Notes under the pieces: model-generated
What the model was told of the DNA's origin: nothing
Databases searched by the model: none
Seen by the model: only the letters and a program-made list of their open reading frames with translations
Assembly: GCF_010669125.1 (NCBI RefSeq)
Contig: NZ_CP048630.1
Location: 1,364,001 to 1,428,000 of the forward strand
Reading direction: 5' to 3'
Length of the DNA stretch: 64,000 nucleotides
Source: Ancylobacter pratisalsi
GTDB taxonomy: Bacteria > Pseudomonadota > Alphaproteobacteria > Rhizobiales > Xanthobacteraceae
Translations under genes and position numbers: made by a program
Shown here: piece after piece, positions 17,164 through 26,687 of the stretch
Layout: every line of letters begins with the position of its first letter
Position numbering within the stretch: position 1 is the first letter of the stretch

Positions 17164-17321
17164 GGGCACGGGCCATTGTCCGTGCGCTCGTGAAGGCGGA
17201 GAGCGGCTCACGGGAACGTGCGGTGCGTCCTTGAAATAATGCGCGGGGCGGATGCGTATGGTCGGGGACAGCTAAACGTCGCGTCCCGCCCCTTCCGCCA
17301 CGCCGAGCCCCGCACGCGCCC

Positions 17322-18290
17322 ATGCCTCCACGTAAAACGCTGCCCGCCGCCTCGCCCAATTCCTTCCTGCGCGAACGCAATGGCCGCCTCAGCCCGGAGA
17401 AGATCGGCGCGCTGCTGATCGTGCTCATTCCCCTCGTCCTTCTCGTCAGCCGCGCCCTCAGCGGCGGCTTCGCCGCGCCGAACCCGTTCGGTACGGGCGC
17501 TCCGGGACTGGGGGGGTCGGGAATCGGCGCCCCCGGCCTCGGCGGTCCGGGGCCGGCGCTGGGCGCGCGCCCGCTGGTGGAGGTGATCCGTTTCATCGGT
17601 GACTGGGCGATCCGCCTGCTGCTTGTCAGCCTGGCGGTGACCCCGGCCCGGCGCCTGTTCAACTGGCCAAAGCTGCTGGCGGCCCGCCGCACGCTGGGCC
17701 TTGGCGCGGCGTTCTATGTCGGCGTGCACTTCGCCTTCTACCTCGTCGATATTGGCAGCCTGTCCATGGCGGCGCGCGAGATCGCGCTGCGCATCTATCT
17801 CACCATCGGATTTGTCGCCCTCGTCGGCCTTGCCGTGCTCTCCGCGACCTCGTGGGAGGGGGCGATCCGGCGGCTGGGCGCGGAGCGCTGGGGGCATCTG
17901 CACGCCCTCGTCTACCCCATCGTCGCGCTGGGCATCCTGCACTTCTTCATGCAGCAGAAGCTCGACGTGACCGAACCCACCCTCATCGCCGGCTTCTTCG
18001 TCTGGCTGATGGGGTGGCGGGTGATGCAGCGCTTCGGGCGCGGCACCGGATTCCTCAATCTCGCGGCGCTGGCGGTCCTCGCGGGGCTGGCGACGGCGCT
18101 GCTGGAAGCGGGCTGGTATCTCGCCGCGACAGGGGTCGATCCGGTCCGCGTGCTCCAGGCCAATCTCGACTTCACCTATTCGATCCGCCCGGCGTGGTGG
18201 GTGGCCGGTCTCGGTCTCGCCCTGGCGCTGGCGAGCAGCCTCGCACTCCGGCTGCGCCCGCTTCCCCAGCGCCGCGCGGCACGCGCCTAG
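17322..18290 (+). CDS. msrQ: MsrQ-like heme-binding membrane subunit (ferric reductase-like domain)
   Basis: 322 residues with about seven hydrophobic segments. The core RRTLGLGAAFYVGVHFAFYLV, with its histidine, and the second histidines in HLHALVYPIVALGILHFFM are the heme-ligand pattern of the ferric reductase-like/MsrQ family. MsrQ passes electrons from the quinone pool to the periplasmic methionine sulfoxide reductase MsrP. No msrP gene lies beside it here. A Gly/Pro-rich stretch (about 48-75, with GAPGLGGSG repeats) is inserted after the first membrane segment and looks like an expanded loop. Another ferric-reductase-domain role is possible. Confidence 0.75.
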   Translation: MPPRKTLPAASPNSFLRERNGRLSPEKIGALLIVLIPLVLLVSRALSGGFAAPNPFGTGAPGLGGSGIGAPGLGGPGPALGARPLVEVIRFIGDWAIRLLLVSLAVTPARRLFNWPKLLAARRTLGLGAAFYVGVHFAFYLVDIGSLSMAAREIALRIYLTIGFVALVGLAVLSATSWEGAIRRLGAERWGHLHALVYPIVALGILHFFMQQKLDVTEPTLIAGFFVWLMGWRVMQRFGRGTGFLNLAALAVLAGLATALLEAGWYLAATGVDPVRVLQANLDFTYSIRPAWWVAGLGLALALASSLALRLRPLPQRRAARA

Positions 18291-18391
18291 GGCACGTTCG
18301 GTGAGTTGCTGTGCGCCAGAACTGCGCCGGCTATCTGCGTCGACGCGTACTTTCGCGCCAACCGGAACCCGCCTCGGCTGAGAACCCGCTA
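18289..18391. repeat. Degenerate palindromic element between msrQ and miaA
   Basis: The whole gap between these convergent genes looks repeat-derived. Read on the minus strand it starts TAGCGGGTTCTCAGCCGAGG and continues CGGGTTCCGG, matching the element at 7321-7380 at about 22 of the first 30 positions. The TAG here is the miaA stop codon (18391-18389). The other edge reads TAGGGCACGTTC and contains the msrQ stop. Confidence 0.4.
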
Positions 18392-19330
18392 GACCGTCCG
18401 CGCCTCCAGCCATGCCTCCGCCTCGGCGGGGGGCATCGCGGTCCATCCGGTGAGCTGGTGACGGAACCAGGTGTCCTGACGCTTGGCATAGCGGCGCGTA
18501 TCGAGGACACCGCCCTCGATCGCGGCATCAAGGCCGATCTCGCCGCCGAGATGGCGCCGCAGCCAGGGCACGCCATGGGCCTTCAGGATGGTGCGGTCGG
18601 CGGGGAGATGGCGCGCGTCGAGGGCACGCACCTCGTCCAGGGCCCCGGCCTCGATCATGGCGTGAAACCGCGCGGCGATGCGCGCGCGCAGCTGCGTGCG
18701 ATCGGCGGCCAGAAACAGCCGCACGATATCGTCCTCTCCCGCTGACGGCCCGCCCGCCAGCGGCCCCGGCGTGCCGCGGGTCCGCTGCCATTCGGCCAGC
18801 GGCCGGCCGGTCGCCTCGAACACTTCGAGCGCGCGCATCAGCCTTTGCGTGTCGGAAGGGCGCAGCCGCGCCGCCGTCAGCGGGTCGAGCCCCGCCAGCC
18901 GCGCATGCAGCGCCGGCGCGTCCTCACTGAGCGCGCGCACCCGCTCGCGCACCTCCGGGGGAATCGCGGGCATCGGCGACAACCCTTCGGTCAGCGCCTT
19001 GAAGTAAAGCCCGGTGCCGCCGACGAGGATCGGCAGCCGCCCGGCCTCCCAGGCGAGCGAAAGCTCCGCGCGTGCCTCTTCCAGCCAGTGGGCGACGGAA
19101 TAGTCCTGCGCCCCGTCGACATGGCCATAGAGGCGATGGGGCGCGCGTGCCTCCTCCTCCCGGCTGGGGCGGGCGGAGAGAATGCGCAGGTCGCGATAGA
19201 CCTGCATCGAATCGGCATTGATCACCACGCCGCCGGTGCGCTCGGCCAGCGCCAGCGCCAGCGCCGACTTGCCGCTCGCGGTCGGCCCTGCGATAAGCAC
19301 CGCGCGCGGGCGAATGGCGGCCTCACTCAT
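18389..19330 (-). CDS. miaA: tRNA dimethylallyltransferase
   Basis: 313 residues. The P-loop [15 protein letters not shown] (about 15-29), [12 protein letters not shown] and the [10 protein letters not shown] motif identify MiaA, which adds a dimethylallyl group to A37 of tRNAs reading UNN codons. Length is normal. It is divergent from serB (115 bases) and convergent with msrQ. No hfq gene follows it, unlike in enterobacteria. Confidence 0.96.
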   Translation of the reverse strand: MSEAAIRPRAVLIAGPTASGKSALALALAERTGGVVINADSMQVYRDLRILSARPSREEEARAPHRLYGHVDGAQDYSVAHWLEEARAELSLAWEAGRLPILVGGTGLYFKALTEGLSPMPAIPPEVRERVRALSEDAPALHARLAGLDPLTAARLRPSDTQRLMRALEVFEATGRPLAEWQRTRGTPGPLAGGPSAGEDDIVRLFLAADRTQLRARIAARFHAMIEAGALDEVRALDARHLPADRTILKAHGVPWLRRHLGGEIGLDAAIEGGVLDTRRYAKRQDTWFRHQLTGWTAMPPAEAEAWLEARTV

Positions 19331-19445
19331 GTGGCGGCTCGGTCATGACGTCTTCCGCTTCCTTCCGGCGCTCTGCGGCGCCTCGTTGTTTCTTGCCCGC
19401 CGCCGGCCCGTCGGCAAGCCTTGCGCGATCGCATTCCAGTACGCC

Positions 19446-20351
19446 ATGACCGTTTCCGACCTCACCAACGCCCCCACCCATGTCGCCGTGCTGATCTCCA
19501 GCCCGGCCGCGCCCGCCGTCGACGACGCGCTGCTCGCAAAGACCCGCCAGCACCTGCCCGGCGCCGGCGAGGCACGTATCCTCGCGCCCGGCATCGCCGC
19601 GGAGATCGCGCTGCCCGGCCCGGCCGACTCCCGTGCCCTGCGCGACGCCCTCGCCACGGCGCCGGTCGATGTCGCCGTGCTGCCGGCTCAGGGGCGGCGC
19701 AAGAGGCTGTTCCTCGCCGACATGGACTCCACCATGATCGGGCAGGAGTGCATCGACGAGCTTGCCGACTATGCCGGCATGAAGGCCCATGTCGCCGCCA
19801 TCACCGAGCGGGCGATGCGCGGGGAGATCGCGTTCGAGCCGGCGCTGCGCGAGCGGGTCGCGCTGCTCAAGGGGCTGCCGCTCGCCGTCGTCGACACCGT
19901 CATCGCCGAGCGCATCCGCCTCACGCCGGGCGGCACCGAACTGGTGCGCACCATGCGCGCCAGCGGGGCGCATACGCTGCTGGTTTCGGGCGGCTTCACC
20001 CTGTTCACCTCCCGCGTCGCCGAGCTGATCGGCTTCGACGCCCATCGCGCCAATATTCTGCTGGCGGATGGCGACAGCTTCGCCGGTCTTGTCGAGGAGC
20101 CGATCCTCGGCCGCGAGGCCAAGCTCGCCGCACTCCTGGAAATGCGCGAGGCCCTGCGCCTCGCGCCCGAGGACACGCTGGCGGTGGGCGACGGCGCCAA
20201 TGATCTTGCCATGATCGGGGAAGCGGGGCTGGGCGTCGCCTACCACGCCAAGCCGGCGGTGGCCGAGAGCGCGCAGGTGCGGATCGACCATGGCGACCTC
20301 ACCGCGCTGCTCTATCTCCAGGGCTATACGTCCGCCGAATTCGTCCACTGA
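19446..20351 (+). CDS. serB: Phosphoserine phosphatase
   Basis: 301 residues. An N-terminal ACT-like region (about 1-80) precedes the HAD domain: the catalytic pair Asp92/Asp94 in LADMDSTM, the LLVSGGFT motif, and GDGANDLAM. It makes L-serine from phosphoserine. The ATG at 19446 (MTVSDLTNAPTHV) is the family-like start; the frame is open for 76 codons upstream but overlaps miaA. Confidence 0.95.
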   Translation: MTVSDLTNAPTHVAVLISSPAAPAVDDALLAKTRQHLPGAGEARILAPGIAAEIALPGPADSRALRDALATAPVDVAVLPAQGRRKRLFLADMDSTMIGQECIDELADYAGMKAHVAAITERAMRGEIAFEPALRERVALLKGLPLAVVDTVIAERIRLTPGGTELVRTMRASGAHTLLVSGGFTLFTSRVAELIGFDAHRANILLADGDSFAGLVEEPILGREAKLAALLEMREALRLAPEDTLAVGDGANDLAMIGEAGLGVAYHAKPAVAESAQVRIDHGDLTALLYLQGYTSAEFVH

Positions 20352-20363
20352 CCCCTCGCCCGC

Positions 20364-23300
20364 TCAGGGCGCCAGCGGGGGCATCATGATGGTGCTGCGC
20401 AGCGGATCGGGCGGAATGTCCACCGGCGGCGGCAGCGGCGGTGCGGCACTTCCGGGCTGGGGATATTGCGGCATGGCGAACGGAGGCGTCTGCGGCGCCG
20501 AGGTCTGCGGCGCCGGCGCCGGGCGGGCGGGCGCGCTCCTCGGGGCGGGCTGAGCCGGCCGGGTCGCGGGCGCCGGCCGGGCCGGCGTCTGTTGCGGGGC
20601 GGACGCGGCAGGCGTGGGCGCCTCGGGTATGGGCGCATCAGATCGGGGCGCGTCGGATGTGGCGGCGTCCGTCGAGCGGCCGGCATCGGTCAACGGGGTG
20701 CGGCCATACTCGGCTTCCAGCCGCTTGCGCTCGCGCTCCAGCACGCGAAGGTTGATCGCCGCGCTCAGGCCGGTGATGTCGAAGCGTCGCTCCGGCGCGG
20801 TGATCGGCCCGCGCCACTGCACGCCGGCGGCGGGCGCGGCGGCGGCGCTGTCGGACGCGGCTTCCTCGATCTCCAGCGTGGTTTCGAAGCTGAAAGCCGC
20901 GATGTCGAAGCTCGCGGTCAGCGCAAAGCGCTGGTCGCCGAGCGCCAGCCGGGCCGTGGCGCTCCGCGCGGCCCCGTTCACCAGGCTCAGCGCGCTCTCG
21001 ACCCGGTTGAAACGCAGCGGCCCGCGCGACAGTCCCTCATTGAGCAGCTGCACCATGCGCGCCTGGTCCGGGGGCATGCCGGTCTCGGTGGCGAGCATCA
21101 CATATTGCAGCGCCCGCGGGTCGGTGTAGGCGATCTCAAGCCCATCCACCACCACGCTGCCCTGCCCCTGAAGGGAGGCGGCAAGCGCGCGCGGCGAGCG
21201 CCCGCTTCCCGTCGCGTCGAGCGACACCGTCAGCCGGCCGCGCACATCCGGCTGGGCAACGCCCGCGGCCTGAAGCAGGCGCACGCCGTCCGCATCGGTC
21301 AGCGACACCCGCCCGTCGAGCTGCGCCACCTCGCCGCGACGTCGCAGCGTGAAGCGGCCGGCAAGCTGGCCGCCGGCCAGCCGGCCGCTGATGTCCTCGA
21401 CCGCCACGCCGCCCTCGCCCAGCCGCGCCTTCACACGCGCGGAATCGAGGCTGAGCCCGCCGGGCAGATCGAAGGTACCGACATCGAGCGCGAGCGTAGC
21501 GGGAAGGTCGGCCAGCAGCGCCGGCCCGAAGCGCCCGTCCGGCCACGGCCCGGCACCGCGCGCCTCGTCCGCCGGGCGGCCGGTCACCAGTGCCAGTGCC
21601 GCAGGAAGGCTGAAGCGTTCCATGGACAGCGCGGCATCATAGGGCTGCGGCAGGCCGGGCGTGTAGGACACGCGACCCTCAAGCCTCTGCCCGCCCACCG
21701 TGCCGGCGAGCCGGTCCACGCGCCAGCTCGCGTCCTGGCGCGCCAGCGTGCCGGTCATCGCCATCGGCAGCGCGCCGCCGGCATGGCCGTCAAACGCCGC
21801 GAACAGGCCCGCGAGATCGGCCCCGTTCAGCTTGAGCGCGAGATCGGGCACCAGCCGCCCGTCGGCGCCCCATTCCAGCGTGCCCGTACCCGCAAGGCTG
21901 GCGCCGGCGAAGGCGAGCCGTCCCTCGAAAGAAGCGCCCAGCGTGGCGTCGAGCCGCGCCGCGCCGAGGTTCGCCCGCAGGCTCGGCACCCCCAGACGCC
22001 CGAGCACGGCGCTGCCATCGGCGACATCCAACGCCAGCCGCGCATCGAGCGGCCGGTCGGCGCCGAAGGCGGCACTGGCATCGCCCTCCAGCCCGCCAAG
22101 ACGGCCCGAGGCCGCCAGCGTCGTGCGCCCGGCGCGGGAATCGACGGTGAAGTCCACATCGAGTGGCGCCAGCAGCGGGCCCATCGTGGTTGCGAAGGAA
22201 GACACCGGAGCCACGCCGAGCGCCTGCGCCAAAGCGGGCAAGCCGTCGGCGCGGGTGCCCGACAGATGCGCCTTGAAACGTCCGTCAGTGTCGGCCGTGG
22301 CCGCGCCGGGCGCGGCGAGCCGTCCCGAGCCCGTGAGGTTCAGCCCGGCGAGATCGGCGACCGACAGCCGTTCGATGCTGATCCCGTCGGCGTCGCTGCG
22401 CAGCGCGATGTCCGCTCCGGCCGCCGTGACGCCGGCCAGTCGGACCGCCTTGCCGCTGAAGCTGAGCGCAAGGTCGAAACGCTCGCCGCCAAATCCCAAT
22501 AGCCGCCGCAACGGGGGAAGCAGCGGATCGAGGTCGAGTTGCTCCGTCGCCAGCGCGGCGTCGAGGCGCCCACGCCCCTGCGCACCGGGAAAGGCATAGG
22601 CGCCGGTGCCCGACAGCCGCACGGTTCCCATGCTGGCATTGATGCGGTCGAGCGCGATGCGGTCGCCGCCAAGCGCTATGTCGGCCTCCAGCCGCGCGGC
22701 GCCCGGCGGGAGCCCGGCGAGCAGAGCGGTCGCGTCGGGCGCCGCCCAGCCGGCAAAGGCGGGCAGGTCCTCGGCGATCAGCACGACGGAGCCGGCGAAC
22801 ACCGCCGGGTCGACATCGCCCGCCGGGGTGCCCACTGCCGGGGCGCCCGCTTTGCCCGCCTGTGGCAGGCGGCCAGAGAGCTTCACGCTCGCCCGGCCCG
22901 GCAGCCGCGCCTCCATGGTGCGCGCACGCCAGCCGGCCGGCGTCCAGTCGAGCCCCGCGCGCACCTCGCGCATCGCCGCGTTGCCGATCAGCACCGTGTC
23001 GCTGGAAAGATCGAGCGAGCCGGCATCGGCGAGACGGGCGAGCGGCGCCACGGTGCGGGCGAAGCCGTCCAGCGCGGCGAGCGGCGGGGCGTTGCCGGTC
23101 GCGGCATTCAGGTCGATCTGCCGCGCGGCCAGGGCGAGCTGGAGCCGCGAACCGGTGGCCCCCGCAGATGAATCCGTTTGCCCGGACGCCACATAGTGCG
23201 CGTTACCGGAAAGCTCGACCGCATGGTTCGACAGCCCGAGCGAGAGGCTGAGATCGTCGGCATCGACCGACTGGGCGGTCACCTTCACGCGGCCAGCGAG

Positions 23301-24110
23301 GCTCCAGCCGCCGAGCAGACTGCGCGCGCCGCTGTCCGCTGTCTTGTCGTCAGCGCCGCGCAGCGCCGGCGCCTGCGACCCGCCGCCATGCGTCAGCGAC
23401 GCCCGGCCCTCGAAGACAGGCTTGCCCCCGGCAAGGCTGAACACGCCGTCGGCGTCGACAACCAGAGGATTGCCGATCTCTTCCACCGACAGGCGTAGCC
23501 GCGCTGCGCCAGTGCCCGTGCCGGGCTGCTCGGCGAGCGACAGCCGGACCTTGCGCGCCACCCCGCCGCTCGCCATCTGGCCTTCGAGCCGCAGCGGCCC
23601 GGCGAGCCCGGCCAGATCGCCGGCGAGGTCGATGTGATCGAGCGTGATCGCCCGCCCGCTGGCGCGGTCCCGCAGTTCCAGCGTCCCGTCCGCAATGCCG
23701 AGCGCGGCGATACTGATGTTCTTCGGCTGGCCCGCGCCTGTCGGCATGATCACCCGACCCGCGTCGTCGAGCATCAGGGTGAGCTTCGGGCGGATCAGAT
23801 CGACCTGCTCGGCGACCAGGTCGCCCCGCATCAGGGCGCCCAGCGAGAACCGTCCGCTCAACGCGCCGGCACGTAGGCCGGTGCCGACGCCGTCGACGCC
23901 GATGGTCACGTCATGCAGCGTAATCCGGGGGGCGGGAAGGATGTGCGCCTCGATCGCCCCGCCAATGACCACGGGCGCCCCGACAATCCGCGTTGCCTGA
24001 GCCTCGAAGGTCGAGCGCCACTGCGTCCAGTCGATGACAAGCGGCGCCGCGAAGGCCGCTGCCACCGCCAGAATGATGGCGCCTGCAATGGTGAGGAGCA
24101 GATTCTGCAC
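20364..24110 (-). CDS. AsmA family protein, very large
   Basis: 1248 residues from a GTG at 24110. An N-terminal membrane anchor (VQNLLLTIAGAIILAVAAAFAAPLVIDW) is followed by the AsmA entry motif (WRSTFEAQATRIVGAPVVIGG, PAPRITLHDV) and a long series of beta-rich repeats, then the conserved C-terminal AsmA domain (about 990-1110). AsmA-like proteins are thought to bridge the envelope and carry phospholipid toward the outer membrane. The GTG start is chosen because GAGGAGA lies just before it and it places the anchor at the N-terminus; the open frame to 24179 adds only non-family residues. The final 115 residues are extremely Pro/Ala-rich. Confidence 0.9.
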   Translation of the reverse strand: MQNLLLTIAGAIILAVAAAFAAPLVIDWTQWRSTFEAQATRIVGAPVVIGGAIEAHILPAPRITLHDVTIGVDGVGTGLRAGALSGRFSLGALMRGDLVAEQVDLIRPKLTLMLDDAGRVIMPTGAGQPKNISIAALGIADGTLELRDRASGRAITLDHIDLAGDLAGLAGPLRLEGQMASGGVARKVRLSLAEQPGTGTGAARLRLSVEEIGNPLVVDADGVFSLAGGKPVFEGRASLTHGGGSQAPALRGADDKTADSGARSLLGGWSLAGRVKVTAQSVDADDLSLSLGLSNHAVELSGNAHYVASGQTDSSAGATGSRLQLALAARQIDLNAATGNAPPLAALDGFARTVAPLARLADAGSLDLSSDTVLIGNAAMREVRAGLDWTPAGWRARTMEARLPGRASVKLSGRLPQAGKAGAPAVGTPAGDVDPAVFAGSVVLIAEDLPAFAGWAAPDATALLAGLPPGAARLEADIALGGDRIALDRINASMGTVRLSGTGAYAFPGAQGRGRLDAALATEQLDLDPLLPPLRRLLGFGGERFDLALSFSGKAVRLAGVTAAGADIALRSDADGISIERLSVADLAGLNLTGSGRLAAPGAATADTDGRFKAHLSGTRADGLPALAQALGVAPVSSFATTMGPLLAPLDVDFTVDSRAGRTTLAASGRLGGLEGDASAAFGADRPLDARLALDVADGSAVLGRLGVPSLRANLGAARLDATLGASFEGRLAFAGASLAGTGTLEWGADGRLVPDLALKLNGADLAGLFAAFDGHAGGALPMAMTGTLARQDASWRVDRLAGTVGGQRLEGRVSYTPGLPQPYDAALSMERFSLPAALALVTGRPADEARGAGPWPDGRFGPALLADLPATLALDVGTFDLPGGLSLDSARVKARLGEGGVAVEDISGRLAGGQLAGRFTLRRRGEVAQLDGRVSLTDADGVRLLQAAGVAQPDVRGRLTVSLDATGSGRSPRALAASLQGQGSVVVDGLEIAYTDPRALQYVMLATETGMPPDQARMVQLLNEGLSRGPLRFNRVESALSLVNGAARSATARLALGDQRFALTASFDIAAFSFETTLEIEEAASDSAAAAPAAGVQWRGPITAPERRFDITGLSAAINLRVLERERKRLEAEYGRTPLTDAGRSTDAATSDAPRSDAPIPEAPTPAASAPQQTPARPAPATRPAQPAPRSAPARPAPAPQTSAPQTPPFAMPQYPQPGSAAPPLPPPVDIPPDPLRSTIMMPPLAP

Positions 24111-24278
24111 GCATCTCCTCCGGACTGGGCCGGTCTCAGCGCGCCATTCCGGTGGCAGGCGCGATCCGCCGCCAGTCATAGCGCTGGATTATTGATATTT
24201 TTCGCATTCTCCACGCCTTCGCGCAAAGCGTGAAATCCGCGCGCCCGCCGGGTGCGGGCACGCCTGCGAAAGCCCGGC

Positions 24279-25694
24279 TCAGGGCAGGATCTTTCCCGGG
24301 TTCATGATGTTGCGCGGATCGAGCGCCGCCTTCACCGCGCGCATGGCGTCGATCGTGGCCGCGCCGTGCTCGGCTTCCATGTATTTGCGCTTGCCCTGCC
24401 CCACGCCATGCTCACCGGTGGCGGTGCCACCCATGGCAAGAGCACGCTTCACCATGCGGCCGATGAAGTCCTTGGCCTTGGCGACATCGTGCGGGTCGTC
24501 CATGTCGACGAGCGTGACGGTGTGGAAATTGCCGTCGCCGACATGGCCGACGATCGGCGCGATCATGCCCATTTCCTCGATGTCGCGCTTGGTCTCGTCG
24601 ACACAGTCGGCAAGGCGCGAGAGCGGCACGCACACATCGGTGGCCAGCGCCTTGGCGCCCGGCTTCAGCGGCAGGCAGGCCCAGTAGGCGTCATGGCGTG
24701 CCTGCCACAGCCGGGTGCGGTCCTCGGGCCGCGTTTCCCAGGTGAACGCGCCGGCGCCGAATTCAGCGGCGATCTCGCCGAAGCGCTCGGCCTGCTCGTG
24801 CACGCTGGCCTCTGTACCGTGGAATTCCACGAACAGCGTCGGCTGCTCGGCAAGGTCGAGCTTGGAATAGGCGTTGCACGCCCTCACCTGCACTTCGTCC
24901 AGCAGCTCGATGCGCGCGATCGGCAGGCCGGACTGGATGGTCAGGATCACCGCGTCGCAGGCGTCCCGGATGGTCGGGAAGGCGCACACGCCGGCGGACA
25001 CCGCCTCGGGCAGGCCGGAAAGCTTCAGCGTCAGGTTGGTGATGATGCCGAGCGTGCCCTCCGCGCCGACGAACAGGCGGGTGAGGTCATAGCCCGCCGC
25101 CGATTTGCGCGCCCGGCGCGAGGTGGTGATCACCTCGCCATTGGCCAGCACGACGGTGAGCGCGATGACATTGTCCTTCATCGTGCCGTAGCGCACCGCA
25201 TTGGTGCCGGAGGCGCGGGTCGAGGCCATGCCGCCGAGCGAGGCATCCGCGCCCGGATCGATGGGAAAGAACAGGCCGGCATCGCGCAGATGCTCGTTCA
25301 GCTGCTTGCGGGTGACGCCGGGCTCCACCACGCAGTCGAGATCCTCGGGATGGACCGACAGCACCCGGTTCATGCGCGACAGATCAATGGAGATGCCGCC
25401 TCGGGGCGCGTTGATCTGGCCTTCAAGCGAGGAGCCGCTGCCGAAGGCGATGACCGGCACGTCGTGCTGTGCGCAGGCACGCACGATAAATTGAACTTCC
25501 TCGGTGCTTTCAACGAACACCACCGCATCCGGCGCCTCGTTGGCGAGCCAGGTGATGGTGTTGGCGTGCTGTTCGCGGACCGCCTGCCCCACCGACAGCC
25601 GATTGCCGAAGTGGCTGGAAAGCTTGGCGATAACCGCCTGCACAGCCTCCTGCGCCACGCCGTCCCGCACGCGCTCGTCAACCAGGTCCACCAT
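24279..25694 (-). CDS. FAD-binding oxidoreductase, D-lactate/glycolate dehydrogenase type
   Basis: 471 residues in the FAD-linked oxidase family with a PCMH/FAD_binding_4 domain (about 50-230: PVIAFGSGSSLEGQ, GADASLGGMASTRASGTNAVRYG, GYDLTRLFVGAEGTLGI) and an FAD-oxidase C domain (VGHVGDGNFHT, TATGEHGVGQGKRKYM, LDPRNIMNPGKI). The pattern is closest to D-lactate dehydrogenase (cytochrome) and GlcD. No glcE/glcF partner is present, which favours the single-subunit D-lactate type. The substrate is inferred, not seen. The gene is monocistronic. Confidence 0.88.
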   Translation of the reverse strand: MVDLVDERVRDGVAQEAVQAVIAKLSSHFGNRLSVGQAVREQHANTITWLANEAPDAVVFVESTEEVQFIVRACAQHDVPVIAFGSGSSLEGQINAPRGGISIDLSRMNRVLSVHPEDLDCVVEPGVTRKQLNEHLRDAGLFFPIDPGADASLGGMASTRASGTNAVRYGTMKDNVIALTVVLANGEVITTSRRARKSAAGYDLTRLFVGAEGTLGIITNLTLKLSGLPEAVSAGVCAFPTIRDACDAVILTIQSGLPIARIELLDEVQVRACNAYSKLDLAEQPTLFVEFHGTEASVHEQAERFGEIAAEFGAGAFTWETRPEDRTRLWQARHDAYWACLPLKPGAKALATDVCVPLSRLADCVDETKRDIEEMGMIAPIVGHVGDGNFHTVTLVDMDDPHDVAKAKDFIGRMVKRALAMGGTATGEHGVGQGKRKYMEAEHGAATIDAMRAVKAALDPRNIMNPGKILP

Positions 25695-25935
25695 GCCCTT
25701 CTCCCGCCTCTGTCCGCGCCGCCCTCCGCAGGCGCGGGGCTGGCATATACCTTATCGTTCCGGTCCGCGAGCCGTTCGCCACGCGGAGCCGGGCCGGTGC
25801 CGCCGCAAAACCCCGCTGTCGCTGTATTTCCGTCAATCAATCACCACGAAAACAGGTGACGGTTGCACGGAAAGTCGGCACAATGCTTCTCAATAAGGCA
25901 GCGCAGTAAACGCGTATAGCCGTCGGGATGATGTC

Positions 25936-26448
25936 ATGTTGGACGGGATCGACTTCGAACCCGTGTTTTTTGCCCCGTTCGTCTCGTCTGTCATGAGGGT
26001 CGAGCCGAGCTGGGTAGATTACAACGGGCGGCTCCAGCCTGCTTATTATAGCATGCTCTTCGATCGCGCGGTCGACGAGGCGGTGTTCCTTGTCGGCCTC
26101 GGCCCGCATCCTATCGACCCCAGTGGCGCCGCGTTCTTTACCGCGGAGTCCCACCTGCGGTTCCTGCGCGATCTTCGCGCCGGCCAGGAGGTACGGGTCA
26201 CGCTCCGCCTCATCAACTACGACGAGAAACGCATGCACCTGTTTCAGGAGCTGCACCACGCCCGCGAGGGATGGACCGCCGCCACCTGCGAACAGGTCGC
26301 CCAGCACATGGAACCGAGCAGCCGGCGTGTTTCCGCCTTCCCGGACGAAATGCTGGAGCGGCTCGCCATGATGAAGGCGGCCCATGGCGCCCTGCCGATG
26401 CCCGAAGGTCTCGGCCGCCCGATCGATATGCCAATCCGGCTGTCCTGA
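25936..26448 (+). CDS. Hotdog-fold acyl-CoA thioesterase family protein
   Basis: 170 residues. VDYNGRLQPAYYSMLFDRAVDEAVFLVG is the hotdog motif of 4-hydroxybenzoyl-CoA/YbgC-type thioesterases ('D-Y-N/F-G' with the following helix), followed by HLRFLRDLRAGQEVRVTLRLI. It probably hydrolyses an acyl-CoA. The closest resemblance is to thioesterase-like proteins near carnitine metabolism genes, but no such genes are present here. A later in-frame ATG at 25993 is an alternative start. Confidence 0.8.
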   Translation: MLDGIDFEPVFFAPFVSSVMRVEPSWVDYNGRLQPAYYSMLFDRAVDEAVFLVGLGPHPIDPSGAAFFTAESHLRFLRDLRAGQEVRVTLRLINYDEKRMHLFQELHHAREGWTAATCEQVAQHMEPSSRRVSAFPDEMLERLAMMKAAHGALPMPEGLGRPIDMPIRLS

Positions 26449-26562
26449 AACAGGTTGTGGCATGGCGGGATTGGTCCGTGAGCGGGGAAGCCCGTCACGG
26501 GCGCGGCTTCGCATCGCGGATGCGGCCCCAGGCCTCGGGCGCGGGGCCATGTCGCGGACGCA

Positions 26563-26602
26563 GGCCTGCAACGCTTATGGTGCAGTGCACATTTTGCAGG
26601 CC
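26563..26602. promoter_or_regulatory. Nested inverted repeats upstream of a small unknown gene
   Basis: Perfect outer arms GGCCTGCAA (26563-26571) and TTGCAGGCC (26594-26602) enclose a 22-base spacer that itself contains the palindrome GTGCA-G-TGCAC (26580-26590). The structure lies about 85 bases upstream of the 67-residue gene at 26688. It could be a regulator site or a structured leader. Confidence 0.45.
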
Positions 26603-26687
26603 AGCCATGAGAACGTGCATCTTCTTGTGCGGCGCAAAACGTCTATCTTCCGGAGCATAAACTTCCGCTCCACGAAGGAGACACCTC

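Noticed and set aside
20466..22502. A 678-codon plus-strand frame within the AsmA gene
   Set aside because: Antisense shadow, Arg/Gly/Ala-rich, without a ribosome binding site or family resemblance.
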